In this document: positions 53,303-61,499 of the stretch, in pieces | Position numbering within the stretch: position 1 is the stretch's first letter | Layout of the letters: each line of letters starts with the position of its first letter | NCBI GenBank assembly: GCA_016719535.1 | Contig: JADJYX010000026.1 | Coordinates: 93,290-157,289, forward strand | Direction: 5' to 3' | Length of the DNA stretch: 64,000 nt | Source: Rubrivivax sp. | Lineage (GTDB): Bacteria > Pseudomonadota > Gammaproteobacteria > Burkholderiales > Burkholderiaceae_C | Made by a program: the position numbers and the translations under genes | Notes under the pieces: model-generated | The model's database searches: none | Seen by the model: the letters and a program-made list of their open reading frames with translations, nothing else | What the model was told of the DNA's origin: nothing

Positions 53303-53443
53303 GAGTTTTGGAGCCTCAGTGTTCGGGTCACCCAACGAGACATCGCCCGCTCCTCATGCGGCCTGCGCCGGCGTGGGCAGCTTGAGAAACAAGCTGCATT
53401 TATATACAGTACGTTCGTCGCAAGCTACAGATTGGACAAGGCG

Positions 53444-53692
53444 ATGAGCAAGCCACAGGACCGCACTGTCTCTCGAAGGACCGATGGCACATGGCAGAAC
53501 AAGAGGCAAGACGCGGAACGCGCCTCCTCGATCCACACCACCCAAGCCAAGGCCGAGGAGGCAGCCCGGCGGATGCTGGGCAACCAGGGTGGAGGCGAAC
53601 TGACGACGATGGGCGTCAAGGGCAAGATCGTCAGCAAGGACACGATCAAGCCCGGCAACGATCCCATCCCGCCGCACGACACCGAGCACTGA
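53444..53692 (+). CDS. DUF2188-like small protein
   Basis: An 82-residue hydrophilic protein (MSKPQDRTVSRRTDGTWQNK) with a repeated-Ala helix TTQAKAEEAARRMLGNQGGG and ELTTMGVKGKIVSKDTI near the end. The pattern xVxRRxDGxWxxKxxGAxRAS is that of DUF2188 proteins, common on mobile elements, of unknown function. It is divergent from the integrase, with a rather AT-rich gap between them. Confidence 0.75.
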   Translation: MSKPQDRTVSRRTDGTWQNKRQDAERASSIHTTQAKAEEAARRMLGNQGGGELTTMGVKGKIVSKDTIKPGNDPIPPHDTEH

Positions 53693-53865
53693 CTCGCAAC
53701 GACGCGCGGCGCCCGGCCATCAACCGGGCTCGCGTGCCGCTCTTTTCCTCAAGGCGGCGTCTGAGACTGGCGATAGGCACTTCCGGAGGTGCGCCATTTC
53801 GTTTGTTGCGATTTTCGTTTGTTTCGATTAATATCGCGGCATCGAACCCCGAACCGGATCACGCC

Positions 53866-54333
53866 ATGACCCACGCCGCCACCCTGGAAACCACGCTGCC
53901 CGTCGAGCGCGAGGTCGCAGCGGCCGTGGAGAGCCAGCGTGCGCTGGCTGCCTACTTGACCACGCAGTTCGAGACCCAGCGCATCCAGATCTTCGACGCG
54001 AAGAACCAGGCCCATCAGGTCGAGCTGCCCACGTCCGCGCTGCGCTTGCTGGTCGACATCTTGTCGGAGCTTGCCGAGGGCAACGCGGTCAAGGTCGTGC
54101 CGATCCACGCCGAGCTGACGACGCAGGAGGCCGCCGACATGCTGAACGTGTCGCGCCCTCATCTCGTCAAGCTGCTGGAGGGCGGTGCCCTGCCGTTCCA
54201 CAAGACCGGCAAGCACCGGCGCATCCGCTTCGCTGACCTGATGAGCTTCAAGGCCGCGCAGGATCGTGCGAGCGCTCAGGCGATGGAGGAACTCGCGAAG
54301 CAGGCCCAGGAGCTTCAGCTGGGCTACGAATGA
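53866..54333 (+). CDS. Excisionase-family DNA-binding antitoxin
   Basis: A 155-residue protein. Residues ~80-135 form a MerR/excisionase-type winged helix: ELTTQEAADMLNVSRPHLVK, LLEGGALPFHKTGKHRRIRF. The N-terminal part is helical. It overlaps the PIN gene by 4 bases (ATGA), so the pair is a type II toxin-antitoxin module in the usual antitoxin-first order. An AT-rich promoter-like tract (TTTGTTTCGATTAATAT) precedes it. Confidence 0.88.
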   Translation: MTHAATLETTLPVEREVAAAVESQRALAAYLTTQFETQRIQIFDAKNQAHQVELPTSALRLLVDILSELAEGNAVKVVPIHAELTTQEAADMLNVSRPHLVKLLEGGALPFHKTGKHRRIRFADLMSFKAAQDRASAQAMEELAKQAQELQLGYE

Positions 54334-54905
54334 GGAGTTCGCCGTTCACCGCGGTCTACGACGCCTGCGTGCTGTACCCGGCACCGCTGCGCGACTTCCT
54401 GATGTGGCTCGGCTTGTCCGGACGTTTTCGCGCGCGCTGGAGTGCCCGCATCCACGACGAGTGGAAGCACAACCTGTTGCAGAACCGGCCGGACCTTACG
54501 GCCGGGCAACTCGATCGGACCTCGGACCTGATGGACCGTGCGATCCCAGGCGCGCTGGTGACCGGGCACGAAAGTCTGATTGACAGCCTGGTCCTTCCCG
54601 ACCCGGATGACCGGCACGTCCTCGCGGCCGCGATCCGCTGCCACGCCAGCGTGATCGTGACGTTCAACGAACGTGACTTCCCGGCCGACGTGCTGGAGTC
54701 GTTCGGGCTCGAAGCTCAGCACCCGGACCTGTTCGTCGAGAACCTCTTCGATCTCGACCAGGCCGCGGTGGTCGCCGCTGCACAGCGGCAGCGACAGCAG
54801 TTGAAGAACCCGCCGATCGATGTTGATCGTTATCTCGACATCCTGCTTCGGCAGGGCCTCACGCAGACCGTGAAGGGTCTCGCCGGGTTTCGAGGCGTCC
54901 TGTGA
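54330..54905 (+). CDS. PIN-domain toxin
   Basis: A 191-residue PIN protein: TAVYDACVLYPAPLRDFLMW (first Asp), ARIHDEWKHNLLQNRPDL (Glu), LPDPDDRHVLAAAIRCHAS (Asp pair) and VTFNERDFP, the classical PIN-like ending. It is longer than VapC and belongs to the group linked with excisionase-like antitoxins. ATG 54330 overlaps the antitoxin stop. No frameshift is seen. Confidence 0.88.
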   Translation: MRSSPFTAVYDACVLYPAPLRDFLMWLGLSGRFRARWSARIHDEWKHNLLQNRPDLTAGQLDRTSDLMDRAIPGALVTGHESLIDSLVLPDPDDRHVLAAAIRCHASVIVTFNERDFPADVLESFGLEAQHPDLFVENLFDLDQAAVVAAAQRQRQQLKNPPIDVDRYLDILLRQGLTQTVKGLAGFRGVL

Positions 54906-54955
54906 ACAGCGGCGAAGGCCTCACCGGGACTGAACGACACGGCTGAGCGACCTCG

Positions 54956-55144
54956 ATGCAATTCTTCTCCCCGCCCCGCGAGAATTTCTTCCGTCCGCTC
55001 ACGCACGACAACCGCGAGCTGTGCGCCGCCGTGCTGCGCGCGCTGCACGAGCGGGTCCATGGGGCCAACGCCGACTACGCGGAGACCTTGACCCGCGACG
55101 TGGTGATCGAGGTTGTGCTGCGCGCCCTAAATGTCGCCCACTAG
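54956..55144 (+). pseudogene. Short N-terminal fragment resembling Wadjet protein JetA
   Basis: A 62-residue frame, MQFFSPPRENFFRPLTHDNR then ELCAAVLRALHERVHGANAD, resembles the conserved start of JetA/DUF5716-type proteins (a bulky FF-x-PL motif followed by NR-x-LY-x-x-L-x-x-LH). JetA is the kleisin-like subunit of the SMC-type Wadjet plasmid-defence complex, normally ~450 residues. Here it stops at TAG 55142, and no JetB, JetC or JetD follows. It may be a remnant left when another operon replaced the rest. The resemblance is by memory of the motif, so the call is tentative. Confidence 0.4.
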
Positions 55145-55154
55145 CGGAACTACC

Positions 55155-55180
55155 TATCTAGTCCTATAGAGGTCTAGATA
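55155..55180. promoter_or_regulatory. Candidate GntR operator
   Basis: TATCTAG and CTAGATA are exact inverted repeats separated by TCCTATAGAGGT, itself nearly palindromic. The element lies 10 bases before the regulator start and is strikingly AT-rich. Autoregulation by the adjacent GntR protein is likely. Confidence 0.55.
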
Positions 55181-55190
55181 TAGTCTGGGC

Positions 55191-55937
55191 ATGACAGCAA
55201 ATCGCCCACGCCTGAGCCTGGTCCAGCCCGAACCCGGTCAGAGTCGCTATGGCGCCCTGGCCGCCGCCCTCCGCCAGCGCGTCATCGACGGAGAGTGGCC
55301 CGTCGGCACCGCGCTTCCAGCCGAGACCAACCTGGCCGCCGAGCACGGCGTGGCTCTGGGCACGATGCGACGCGCGCTCGAATTGCTGGTCGAGCAAGGA
55401 TTGATCGAACGCCAGCATGGTCGAGGGACGTTCGTCCGCGGCGGGTTGTCGGGCGCGCCGATGCTGCGCTTCTTCCGGTTCGGTGCCGGCGACGGCGAAG
55501 TGCCGCAATCGCGCATCCTGGCGCGTCAGTCCGTCGTCGCCTCCGCGGACGTTGCGCGACGATTGGGCATCGCCCGCGGCGAACCGGTCCTGCGCCTGCA
55601 GCGGCTGCGGTCGCTGGGCGGACAGCCACGCCTGTTCGAGGAGATCTGGCTGCCCCTTCCGCTCTTCGACACCTTGGTCGGGCTCGCGCTGGCCGACTGG
55701 GGGGATCTGCTCTACCCGTTCTTCGTCGAGCGCTGCGGCGTGGCCGTGACCCGCGCCACCGACGAGGTCGGCTTTGCCCCTCTCACCGCGCCCCAGGCCC
55801 GTGCACTCGAGCTCTCCGCCGGCCATCCCGGCGTCACCGTCACGCGGCAGGCCTACGACTTGGCCGGCCGTTGTGTCGAACTGCGGGTCACGCGTGGCGA
55901 CGCGTTCGCCTTTCACTACAGCGTCACGATCACCTGA
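55191..55937 (+). CDS. GntR-family regulator with UTRA ligand domain (HutC type)
   Basis: A 248-residue repressor. The N-terminal winged helix is ALAAALRQRVIDGEWPVGTA, LAAEHGVALGTMRRALELLV, ERQHGRGTFVRGG. The C-terminal UTRA domain has VLRLQRLRSLGGQPRLFEEI and ends ELRVTRGDAFAFHYSVTI. It lies directly upstream of a Bug receptor and an amidohydrolase, so it probably senses their substrate, an aromatic or carboxylic acid intermediate. Confidence 0.9.
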   Translation: MTANRPRLSLVQPEPGQSRYGALAAALRQRVIDGEWPVGTALPAETNLAAEHGVALGTMRRALELLVEQGLIERQHGRGTFVRGGLSGAPMLRFFRFGAGDGEVPQSRILARQSVVASADVARRLGIARGEPVLRLQRLRSLGGQPRLFEEIWLPLPLFDTLVGLALADWGDLLYPFFVERCGVAVTRATDEVGFAPLTAPQARALELSAGHPGVTVTRQAYDLAGRCVELRVTRGDAFAFHYSVTIT

Positions 55938-55948
55938 GGAACCACCCG

Positions 55949-56930
55949 ATGACTTCTCCGCACCCGACCCGCCGCCAGTTCCTGAGCGCTTCGGCAGCCT
56001 CTGCCGCCAGCTTGTCCTTCCCGGCCTTCGCAGCCGGCGACATCGGCGGCGGCAAGGCCGTCACCCTGGTCGTCTCCTATCCCGCCGGCGGCGGGGCCGA
56101 CGCGATGGCGCGGCTGATCGCGCCGAAGCTGGCCGAAGCACTCGGGCAGCCGGTGATCGTCGACAACAAGCCGGGCGGAAGCGGCACGATCGCCGCCGGC
56201 CAGGTGGCGCGCGCCGCGCCGGACGGCACGACGCTACTGCTTGACGCATCGTCGTTTGCGGTCAATCCTGCGTTGTTCCAGAAACTGCCCTACGACAACG
56301 AGAAGTCCTTCGTTCCCATCGCCGTCCTGGCGCAGTTTCCGAACGTCCTGGTTTGCACGCCGAGCTTCGAGGCCAGGACGGTTTGCAGATGTGCTGCGCT
56401 TGGCGCGTGCCAAGCCGGACACGCTGGCCTACGCGTCGTCGGGCAACGGCTCCGCCCAGCACCTGGCTGGCGCGCTGTTCGAGCAACTGGCCAAGGTTGA
56501 TCTGACCCACGTACCGTACCGCGGCGGCGGGCCGGCGATGAACGACGTGATGGGCGGGCAGGTGCCGCTGTTCTTCGCCAATGTTGCCTCCGGCCTGGGC
56601 CAGATCCAGTCGGGCCGCCTGCGTCCGCTCGCGGTTACCGCCGCGACACGCTGCCGCGCCCTGCCCGATGTGCAGACGATGGCAGAAGCGGGAGTGCCCG
56701 GTCACGAGGTTCTTGAATGGAACCCGATCCTGGCACCGGCCGGCATCACGCCCGCCGTGCGTGACAAGCTCGTCGCCGCAGTGGCACGCGCGATGGGCGA
56801 TGCCGAAGTGCTGGGCCGCGTGCGAGCACTGGGCGGCGATGTATTCACGGGCCATCCGGCGCAGTTCCTGAAAGCCCAGCAGACACTCTGGGTGCGCGTG
56901 ATCAAGGAACGGGGCATCACCCGTGAGTGA
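55949..56930 (+). CDS. Bug-family solute-binding receptor (frameshift near 56.38 kb)
   Basis: About 326 residues over two frames. It starts with a Tat-like signal (MTSPHPTRRQFLSASAASAA), then VTLVVSYPAGGGADAMARLI, VDNKPGGSGTIAAGQVARAA and LPYDNEKSFVPIAVL, typical of Bug first lobe. After CTPSFEARTV the frame changes, and the next frame continues VLRLARAKPDTLAYASSGNG, LTHVPYRGGGPAMNDVMGGQ and AEAGVPGHEVLEWNPILAP. One extra base near 56385 explains it. Bug proteins capture carboxylates for tripartite transporters; none is adjacent here. Confidence 0.88.
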
Positions 56931-57726
56931 GTCGGTCGAAGGCGGCTGGGACTGCCATGTCCACGTCTTCGACGCATCGCTGGCGTCGCACAGCGGCCAC
57001 TACCGGCCGGTCGATCGGCCGCTGGCCCAGATCGAGGTGGTCGCACGGGCCCATGGCATCGGGCGTCTCGTGCTCGTGCAGCCCAGCGTGTACGGCACCG
57101 ACAACTCGCTGATGCTGCGCGCACTCGCGCTCGAGCCGGGTCGCCACCGAGGCGTGGTCGTTGTCGACGACGCCATCACCGACGCCGAACTGGACGCGAT
57201 GCATGCCCATGGCGTGCGCGGCGTGCGGTTCAATCTCGTCTCGCCGGTCGGCGAGAGCGCGACGCCGGCGCGACGCTTCGCCGCGCTTGCGCCGCGCCTG
57301 CGCCAGCGGGGTTGGCATGTGCAGTGGTACGCGAGCGCTGCCGAGTTGCCGGCCGTCGCCGAGTTGCACCGTGACAGCGGCCTGACCTGCGTGCTCGACC
57401 ATCTGGCCGGCTTCGGGACAAGTGTGGCGACCGATGACCCAGCCTGGCAGGCCGCCGAGGCGCTTGCCGCGCAAGGAGCCTGGCTCAAGCTGTCCGGCTG
57501 GTACCGGCTCGACCCGCAGGCGCCTTACACGGATCTCGTGCCGCAGATCCGCCGACTGGCCGCGTTGTTCGGCGCGCGCATGGTCTGGGGCTCGGACTGG
57601 CCGCACACGATGTTCGCGCCCGACGCGATGCCTTCCTACGACTCCACCTGGATGCCAGTCGTCGAGGCGATCGGCCGCGATGTCGCCGAGGCGCTGCGGC
57701 GGCGCGAGCCGGAGATCTACCAGTAG
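56923..57726 (+). CDS. Amidohydrolase, 2-pyrone-4,6-dicarboxylate lactonase-like
   Basis: A 267-residue TIM-barrel amidohydrolase 2 family protein. The metal site starts GGWDCHVHVFDASL (HxH), followed by GIGRLVLVQPSVYGTDNSLM, VRGVRFNLVS, TCVLDHLAGFG (His) and the final MVWGSDWPHT (Asp). The layout matches LigI and related lactonases or dicarboxylate hydrolases. GTG 56923 overlaps the Bug stop, so the regulator, receptor and hydrolase form one operon that senses, imports and opens a cyclic carboxylate. Confidence 0.85.
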   Translation: MSESVEGGWDCHVHVFDASLASHSGHYRPVDRPLAQIEVVARAHGIGRLVLVQPSVYGTDNSLMLRALALEPGRHRGVVVVDDAITDAELDAMHAHGVRGVRFNLVSPVGESATPARRFAALAPRLRQRGWHVQWYASAAELPAVAELHRDSGLTCVLDHLAGFGTSVATDDPAWQAAEALAAQGAWLKLSGWYRLDPQAPYTDLVPQIRRLAALFGARMVWGSDWPHTMFAPDAMPSYDSTWMPVVEAIGRDVAEALRRREPEIYQ

Positions 57727-57763
57727 GAGTAGGCGAGGCCGATCCTGCACTACCGGCATGTGC

Positions 57764-57862
57764 CTACTCGAGCTTGATGGCAGCAACCTTGACGATCCGG
57801 AGGCCCGGTCGAACTCCGTCCTCAGCAGGCTGGCGAAGCCGGCGGATGTCTGCTGCGCCGCC
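57764..57862 (-). pseudogene. C-terminal remnant of another Bug receptor
   Basis: On the minus strand the last codons read RIVKVAAIKLE then TAG, preceded in the adjoining frame by TSAGFASLLRTEFDR. This is the usual end of Bug proteins (FAAFLRSEFDRW..VVKAANIKLE). Nothing of the rest remains upstream. Confidence 0.6.
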
Positions 57863-58171
57863 GCGGCCGCCTCGAAGCCCAATGCCAGTCGCGGAGCGGA
57901 TACGGTGCACGTCGGCTGAGGCTGCTGCCACGATGTCCTGTGCTGATGCCGAAATGGCGCCCAGAGGGGCGCCGTTTCGCATTGAGGAGTCAAGTCCGGT
58001 GGAGGAAAGTTCTCTTCACCCGACGCTCATAACCCTCACCGCAATCCACCAAGATCCCCTGCCCCACCACTGATCCCCGCGTCACCACGACAGCGACGCA
58101 GGACCTCAGCGAATCAGATCAAGGACCTATGCGACGCAGTGAGACGCACTGGGACGCAGTGATCAGCTCAT
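57863..58171. other. Intergenic stretch
   Basis: No supported gene. Apart from the short tandem repeat near 58131, nothing is recognisable; the sequence from about 57990 is less GC-rich than its surroundings. Confidence 0.4.
58131..58160. repeat. Three 10-bp tandem units
   Basis: GCGACGCAGT, GAGACGCACT and GGGACGCAGT lie end to end. Similar words (ATGCGACG, TGGGACG, then CGATCAC) occur at 51826-51868 near the integrase, so the two places may be related. Confidence 0.6.
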
Positions 58172-58645
58172 TTGGTCGATCACTCTAGACTGCTGCCGCG
58201 CTCGCTGTCGGGCCGCATGACGCTGATCCTCGTGCTGGGCCTGCTGGCGGCCCAGGTCGCCAGTCTGCTGCTGCACCTGCAGGAGCGTGCGGCCATGGTC
58301 GCTGCCGGCCACGCGCACCCCGGATTGCCGGCCTTCGATGCGCTGCCCTTGCGATTCATGTGGCATGTCTCGCTGACACTGACCGCGGTGATCGTGGTGT
58401 CCTTGATCGCCGTGCGCTGGGCGACCAAGCCGCTGCAGCAGATGGCCACGGCCGCGACGGCCTTCGCGCACGACCTGGACGCGCCGCCGCTCGAGGCGAG
58501 CGGACCAATCGAGGTGCGACACGCAGCCGAGGCGTTCAATTTCATGCAGCAGCGGTTGAGACGACTGGTGGTCGAGCGCAGTCGCGCGCTGGCGGCAGTC
58601 TCCCATGACCTGCGCACGCCGCTCACGCGCATGCGCTTGCGCGCC
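58172..58645 (+). pseudogene. Sensor histidine kinase truncated by IS66
   Basis: The readable part is RLLPRSLSGRMTLILVLGLL (first membrane helix), a short periplasmic loop, a second helix VSLTLTAVIVVSLIAVRW, HAMP (ATKPLQQMATAATAFAHDLD) and the start of the HisKA helix with the phospho-acceptor in ALAAVSHDLRTPLTRMRLRA. The IS66 end falls at 58646, removing the dimerisation end and the ATPase domain. The genuine 5' end is also unclear: the frame starts at TTG 58172, but homology-like sequence begins near 58187. No response regulator is adjacent. Confidence 0.85.
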
Positions 58646-58730
58646 GTAACCGGTAAGCCACCGGCGTCCTTCCCCTGCGCTTGATCGGTTTCGACAATCC
58701 CTCACATCGACATGACGTGAGGAGACGGCG

Positions 58731-59066
58731 ATGGGTGAACAGCGGCGGCGGCGACTGGACACACGCAGCTGGCGCGAGGTGATGCTGCGCTTCGGCGAAG
58801 CCGACATGACGGTCAGCGCGTTCTGTGCCCGTGAGGGGCTGAGCACGAGCAGCTTCTACCGCTGGCGCGAACGACTCGGCTCGGTCGGCGACGCGGGAGG
58901 TGCTGCACTGCCCCGCGGTGGGCGATCGCAGCTGGCCGTGCGGCCTCGCGCCGCAGGCTTCATCGACCTGGGACACCTGGCCACGCCGCCGCGTGATGCC
59001 GGTGCCGGCGTGGAGCTGCGCCTGGACCTCGGTGGTGGCGTCGTGCTGCAGATCGTGAGGCGGTGA
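58731..59066 (+). CDS. tnpA: IS66 accessory protein TnpA
   Basis: A 111-residue protein with a helix-turn-helix, SWREVMLRFGEADMTVSAFC then REGLSTSSFYRWRERLG, as in IS66 OrfA/TnpA. GAGGAGACGGCG before ATG 58731 is a strong ribosome site. Its stop overlaps tnpB (GTGATG). Required for IS66 transposition together with TnpB and TnpC. Confidence 0.92.
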   Translation: MGEQRRRRLDTRSWREVMLRFGEADMTVSAFCAREGLSTSSFYRWRERLGSVGDAGGAALPRGGRSQLAVRPRAAGFIDLGHLATPPRDAGAGVELRLDLGGGVVLQIVRR

Positions 59067-59515
59067 TGTTCTTCCCCGAGTCCCGCGTGCGCGTGTACCT
59101 GTATGGCCAGGCGGTGGACATGCGCAAGTCCTTCGACGGCCTGTACGCCGTGGCACGCGCAGCCTTCCCCCAGGACCCGACCGGCGGGGACCTGTACGTC
59201 TTCGTCAACCGCAGCGGCCGGCAGATCAAGGTGCTGTACTTCGACCGCAGCGGCTGGTGCGTGTGGGCCAAGCGGCTGGAGGCCGGGCAGTTCATCGGCG
59301 ACTGGTCGCAGGCGCGCACGCGCGAGATCGACTGCACGCAGCTCAAATTGCTGCTCGAAGGCATCGAGCCGCGCCGTTATCTCAAGCGCTATCGACATGG
59401 CAGTTCACGCGATCAGCGGCACGAACATCAATTCGTCGATTCCGACGGCGCGCCCCGCAAGGAAGGCAATTCGGATCACTCCCGTGGTGCGCAGTTCGGG
59501 GCTTGCGTAGCATGA
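59063..59515 (+). CDS. tnpB: IS66 accessory protein TnpB (IS66 Orf2)
   Basis: A 150-residue frame. The core VYLYGQAVDMRKSFDGLYAV, GGDLYVFVNRSGRQIKVLYF and WAKRLEAGQF is the IS66 Orf2 signature. The usual protein ends near residue 115 at RRYLKRYRHG; the extra ~35 residues beyond may be a local extension. Start at GTG 59063 or the adjacent ATG 59066. Confidence 0.92.
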   Translation: MMFFPESRVRVYLYGQAVDMRKSFDGLYAVARAAFPQDPTGGDLYVFVNRSGRQIKVLYFDRSGWCVWAKRLEAGQFIGDWSQARTREIDCTQLKLLLEGIEPRRYLKRYRHGSSRDQRHEHQFVDSDGAPRKEGNSDHSRGAQFGACVA

Positions 59516-59521
59516 CCCGCC

Positions 59522-61124
59522 ATGTCAAACGCAGTGCTCACGCGCATGCCCGATGCGGCGGAACTGGCCGCCATGGACATGCAGCACGTGGCGCAACTGC
59601 TGCGCGCGCAAGCCGCACAGATCGAGGGGCTGCGCGCCCAGATCGAATGGTTCCGGCGCCAGATCTTCGGCCAAAAGAGCGAGCGCTACGCGCCGCTGCC
59701 CGACGCGCAGCAACTGCATCTGGGTCAAGTGCTGGGCGAGCCGATGCCGGTGGAGCCGGCAACGCCCGCGCTCGAGCAGGACGTGCCCGCGCACAAGCGA
59801 CGCCGTGCCCGCAGCGACTTCATCGACGACGCCGCCAGCGTACCGTTCTTCGACGAGGCCCGGGTGCCGGTGGTCAGCATCGAGGTGCCCAACCCCGAAG
59901 TGCAGGGCCTGAGCGCCGAGCAGTTCACCGCGCAGTACGAGATCGTCGGCCAGAAGGTCAGCCACCGCCTGGCGCAGCGCCCGGGCGCCTACGTGGTGCT
60001 GAAGTACGTACGACCGGTGATCAAGCGCCGCGACACCCAAACCCTGCACTGCCCGCCGGCGCCGGTGGGCGTCATCGAGCAGCCGCGCCGACGTGAGCTT
60101 CATCGCCGGCGTGATGGTCGACAAGTTCCAGTGGCATCTGCCGCTGTACCGCCAGCACCAGCGGCTGACCGAAGCCGGCTTCAAGCTCAGCCGGCCCTGG
60201 TTGACGCAGCTGGTGGCTCAAGGCGCGCAGTTGCTGGAGCCGATCTACGACGCGCAGCTCGAATCGATCCGGCGCAGCCGCGTCAAGGCGGTGGACGAAA
60301 CACCGATCAAGGCCGGCCGGGCCGGACCGGGCAAGATGAAGGCGGGCTACTTCTGGCCGGTGTACGGCGAGCTGGGCGAGGTGTGCTTCCCGTTCTTCGA
60401 GTCGCGCCAGCACGCCTGCGTGAAGGAACTGCTGGGCGACAAGGCGCAGCCGGGCGCGGTGCTGCTCAGCGACGGCTATGCGGCCTACAGCCGCTACGCC
60501 GAAGCCACCGGCGTGACGCACGCGCAGTGCTGGGCGCACACACGGCGCGGCTTCTTCGAGGCGCTGAATGCCGAGCCGCAAGCGGCCGATCAGGCGCTGA
60601 AGATGATCGGCCTGGTCTACGAGGTCGAGGCCGTCATCGGCCACAAGGGCTTGAGCGGCGAGAGCAAGCGGCTGCACCGGCTGGAGCACGCCAAGCCGCT
60701 GGTCGAGCAGTTCTTCGCCTGGGTCGACGAGCAGCTCGCGCGCCAGGGCCTGCTGCCGAGCAACAAGCTGACCCAGGCGCTGGCCTATGCGCGCGAACGC
60801 AAGGCGCAGTTGATGGTGTTCCTGGGCGACGAGGACGTGCCGATGGACACGAACCACCTGGAGCGGGCGTTGCGGCCGATCCCGCTGGGCCGCAAGAACT
60901 GGCTGTTCTGCTGGACGGAGGTCGGCGCCAAGCATGCCGGCATCGTGCAAAGCCTGATCACGACATGCAGGCTGCACGGCATCGAGCCGTACACGTACTT
61001 CGTCGATGTCCTGCAGCGCGTGGGCCAGCATCCGGCCAGCCGCGTGGCCGAACTCACGCCACGGCTGTGGAAGCAGCACTTCGCCGAGCAGCCGCTGCGC
61101 TCGGACTTGCACGGGATCGGCTGA
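59522..61124 (+). CDS. tnpC: IS66 transposase TnpC (frameshift near 60.09 kb)
   Basis: About 534 residues over two frames. The first has the leucine-zipper start QHVAQLLRAQAAQIEGLRAQ, the IS66 zinc-finger-like segment QTLHCPPAP and ends EQPRR. The second, from about 60087, continues ADVSFIAGVMVDKFQWHLPL, the first catalytic Asp in VKAVDETPIK, second in VLLSDGYAAYSRYA and Glu in DTNHLERALRPIPLGRKNWL. One base in GCCGCGCCGACG is probably missing or extra. Ends at 61124, 31 bases from the right terminus. Confidence 0.9.
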
Positions 61125-61499
61125 CAGGCAAGAACGCCGGCTGGTTACCGCTTACGCCAGAGCCGTGGATGGTTGCCGCAGCGTTGAAGATGCCGAACAG
61201 GCTGTCGGCGTTCTGGTAGGCGTAGATCTCCCACATGCGTCGCTCCAGGGGGAGCGTGGATCCTGAAGCGATGTGACGATGGCGTCGGCCAGGAACGACC
61301 TCAAAAGCACCGGGATATCGGCACTAAGGTGAACGACGGACTCCGCCGGGGCTGGCCCACCCCAACCGGCTGCACCGGTGGAGGGCCATCTTCTTGCACC
61401 CCAAGCCCGACCGAAGGGCGATGGCGAGTGCAGGGCGATGCTGGGACGGTAGAGGTCCCCATCGAGTCCTCTGCATGCCGTGCACGCCGCCCGCCAGCC

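Larger units (their letters stand above)
58646..61155 (+). mobile_element. IS66-family insertion sequence, complete
   Basis: A 2510-bp element with tnpA, tnpB and tnpC. The left end is GTAACCGGTAAGCCACCGGC and the reverse complement of the right end is GTAAGCGGTAACCAGCCGGC; both continue GT-CTT-CC. No 8-bp target duplication is seen (TGCGCGCC left, GCCAGAGC right), so the flanks have rearranged since insertion. Confidence 0.9.

Noticed and set aside
58131..58160. CRISPR-like repeat array
   Set aside because: Three adjoining 10-bp units without spacers; too short for CRISPR, and no cas genes in the window.
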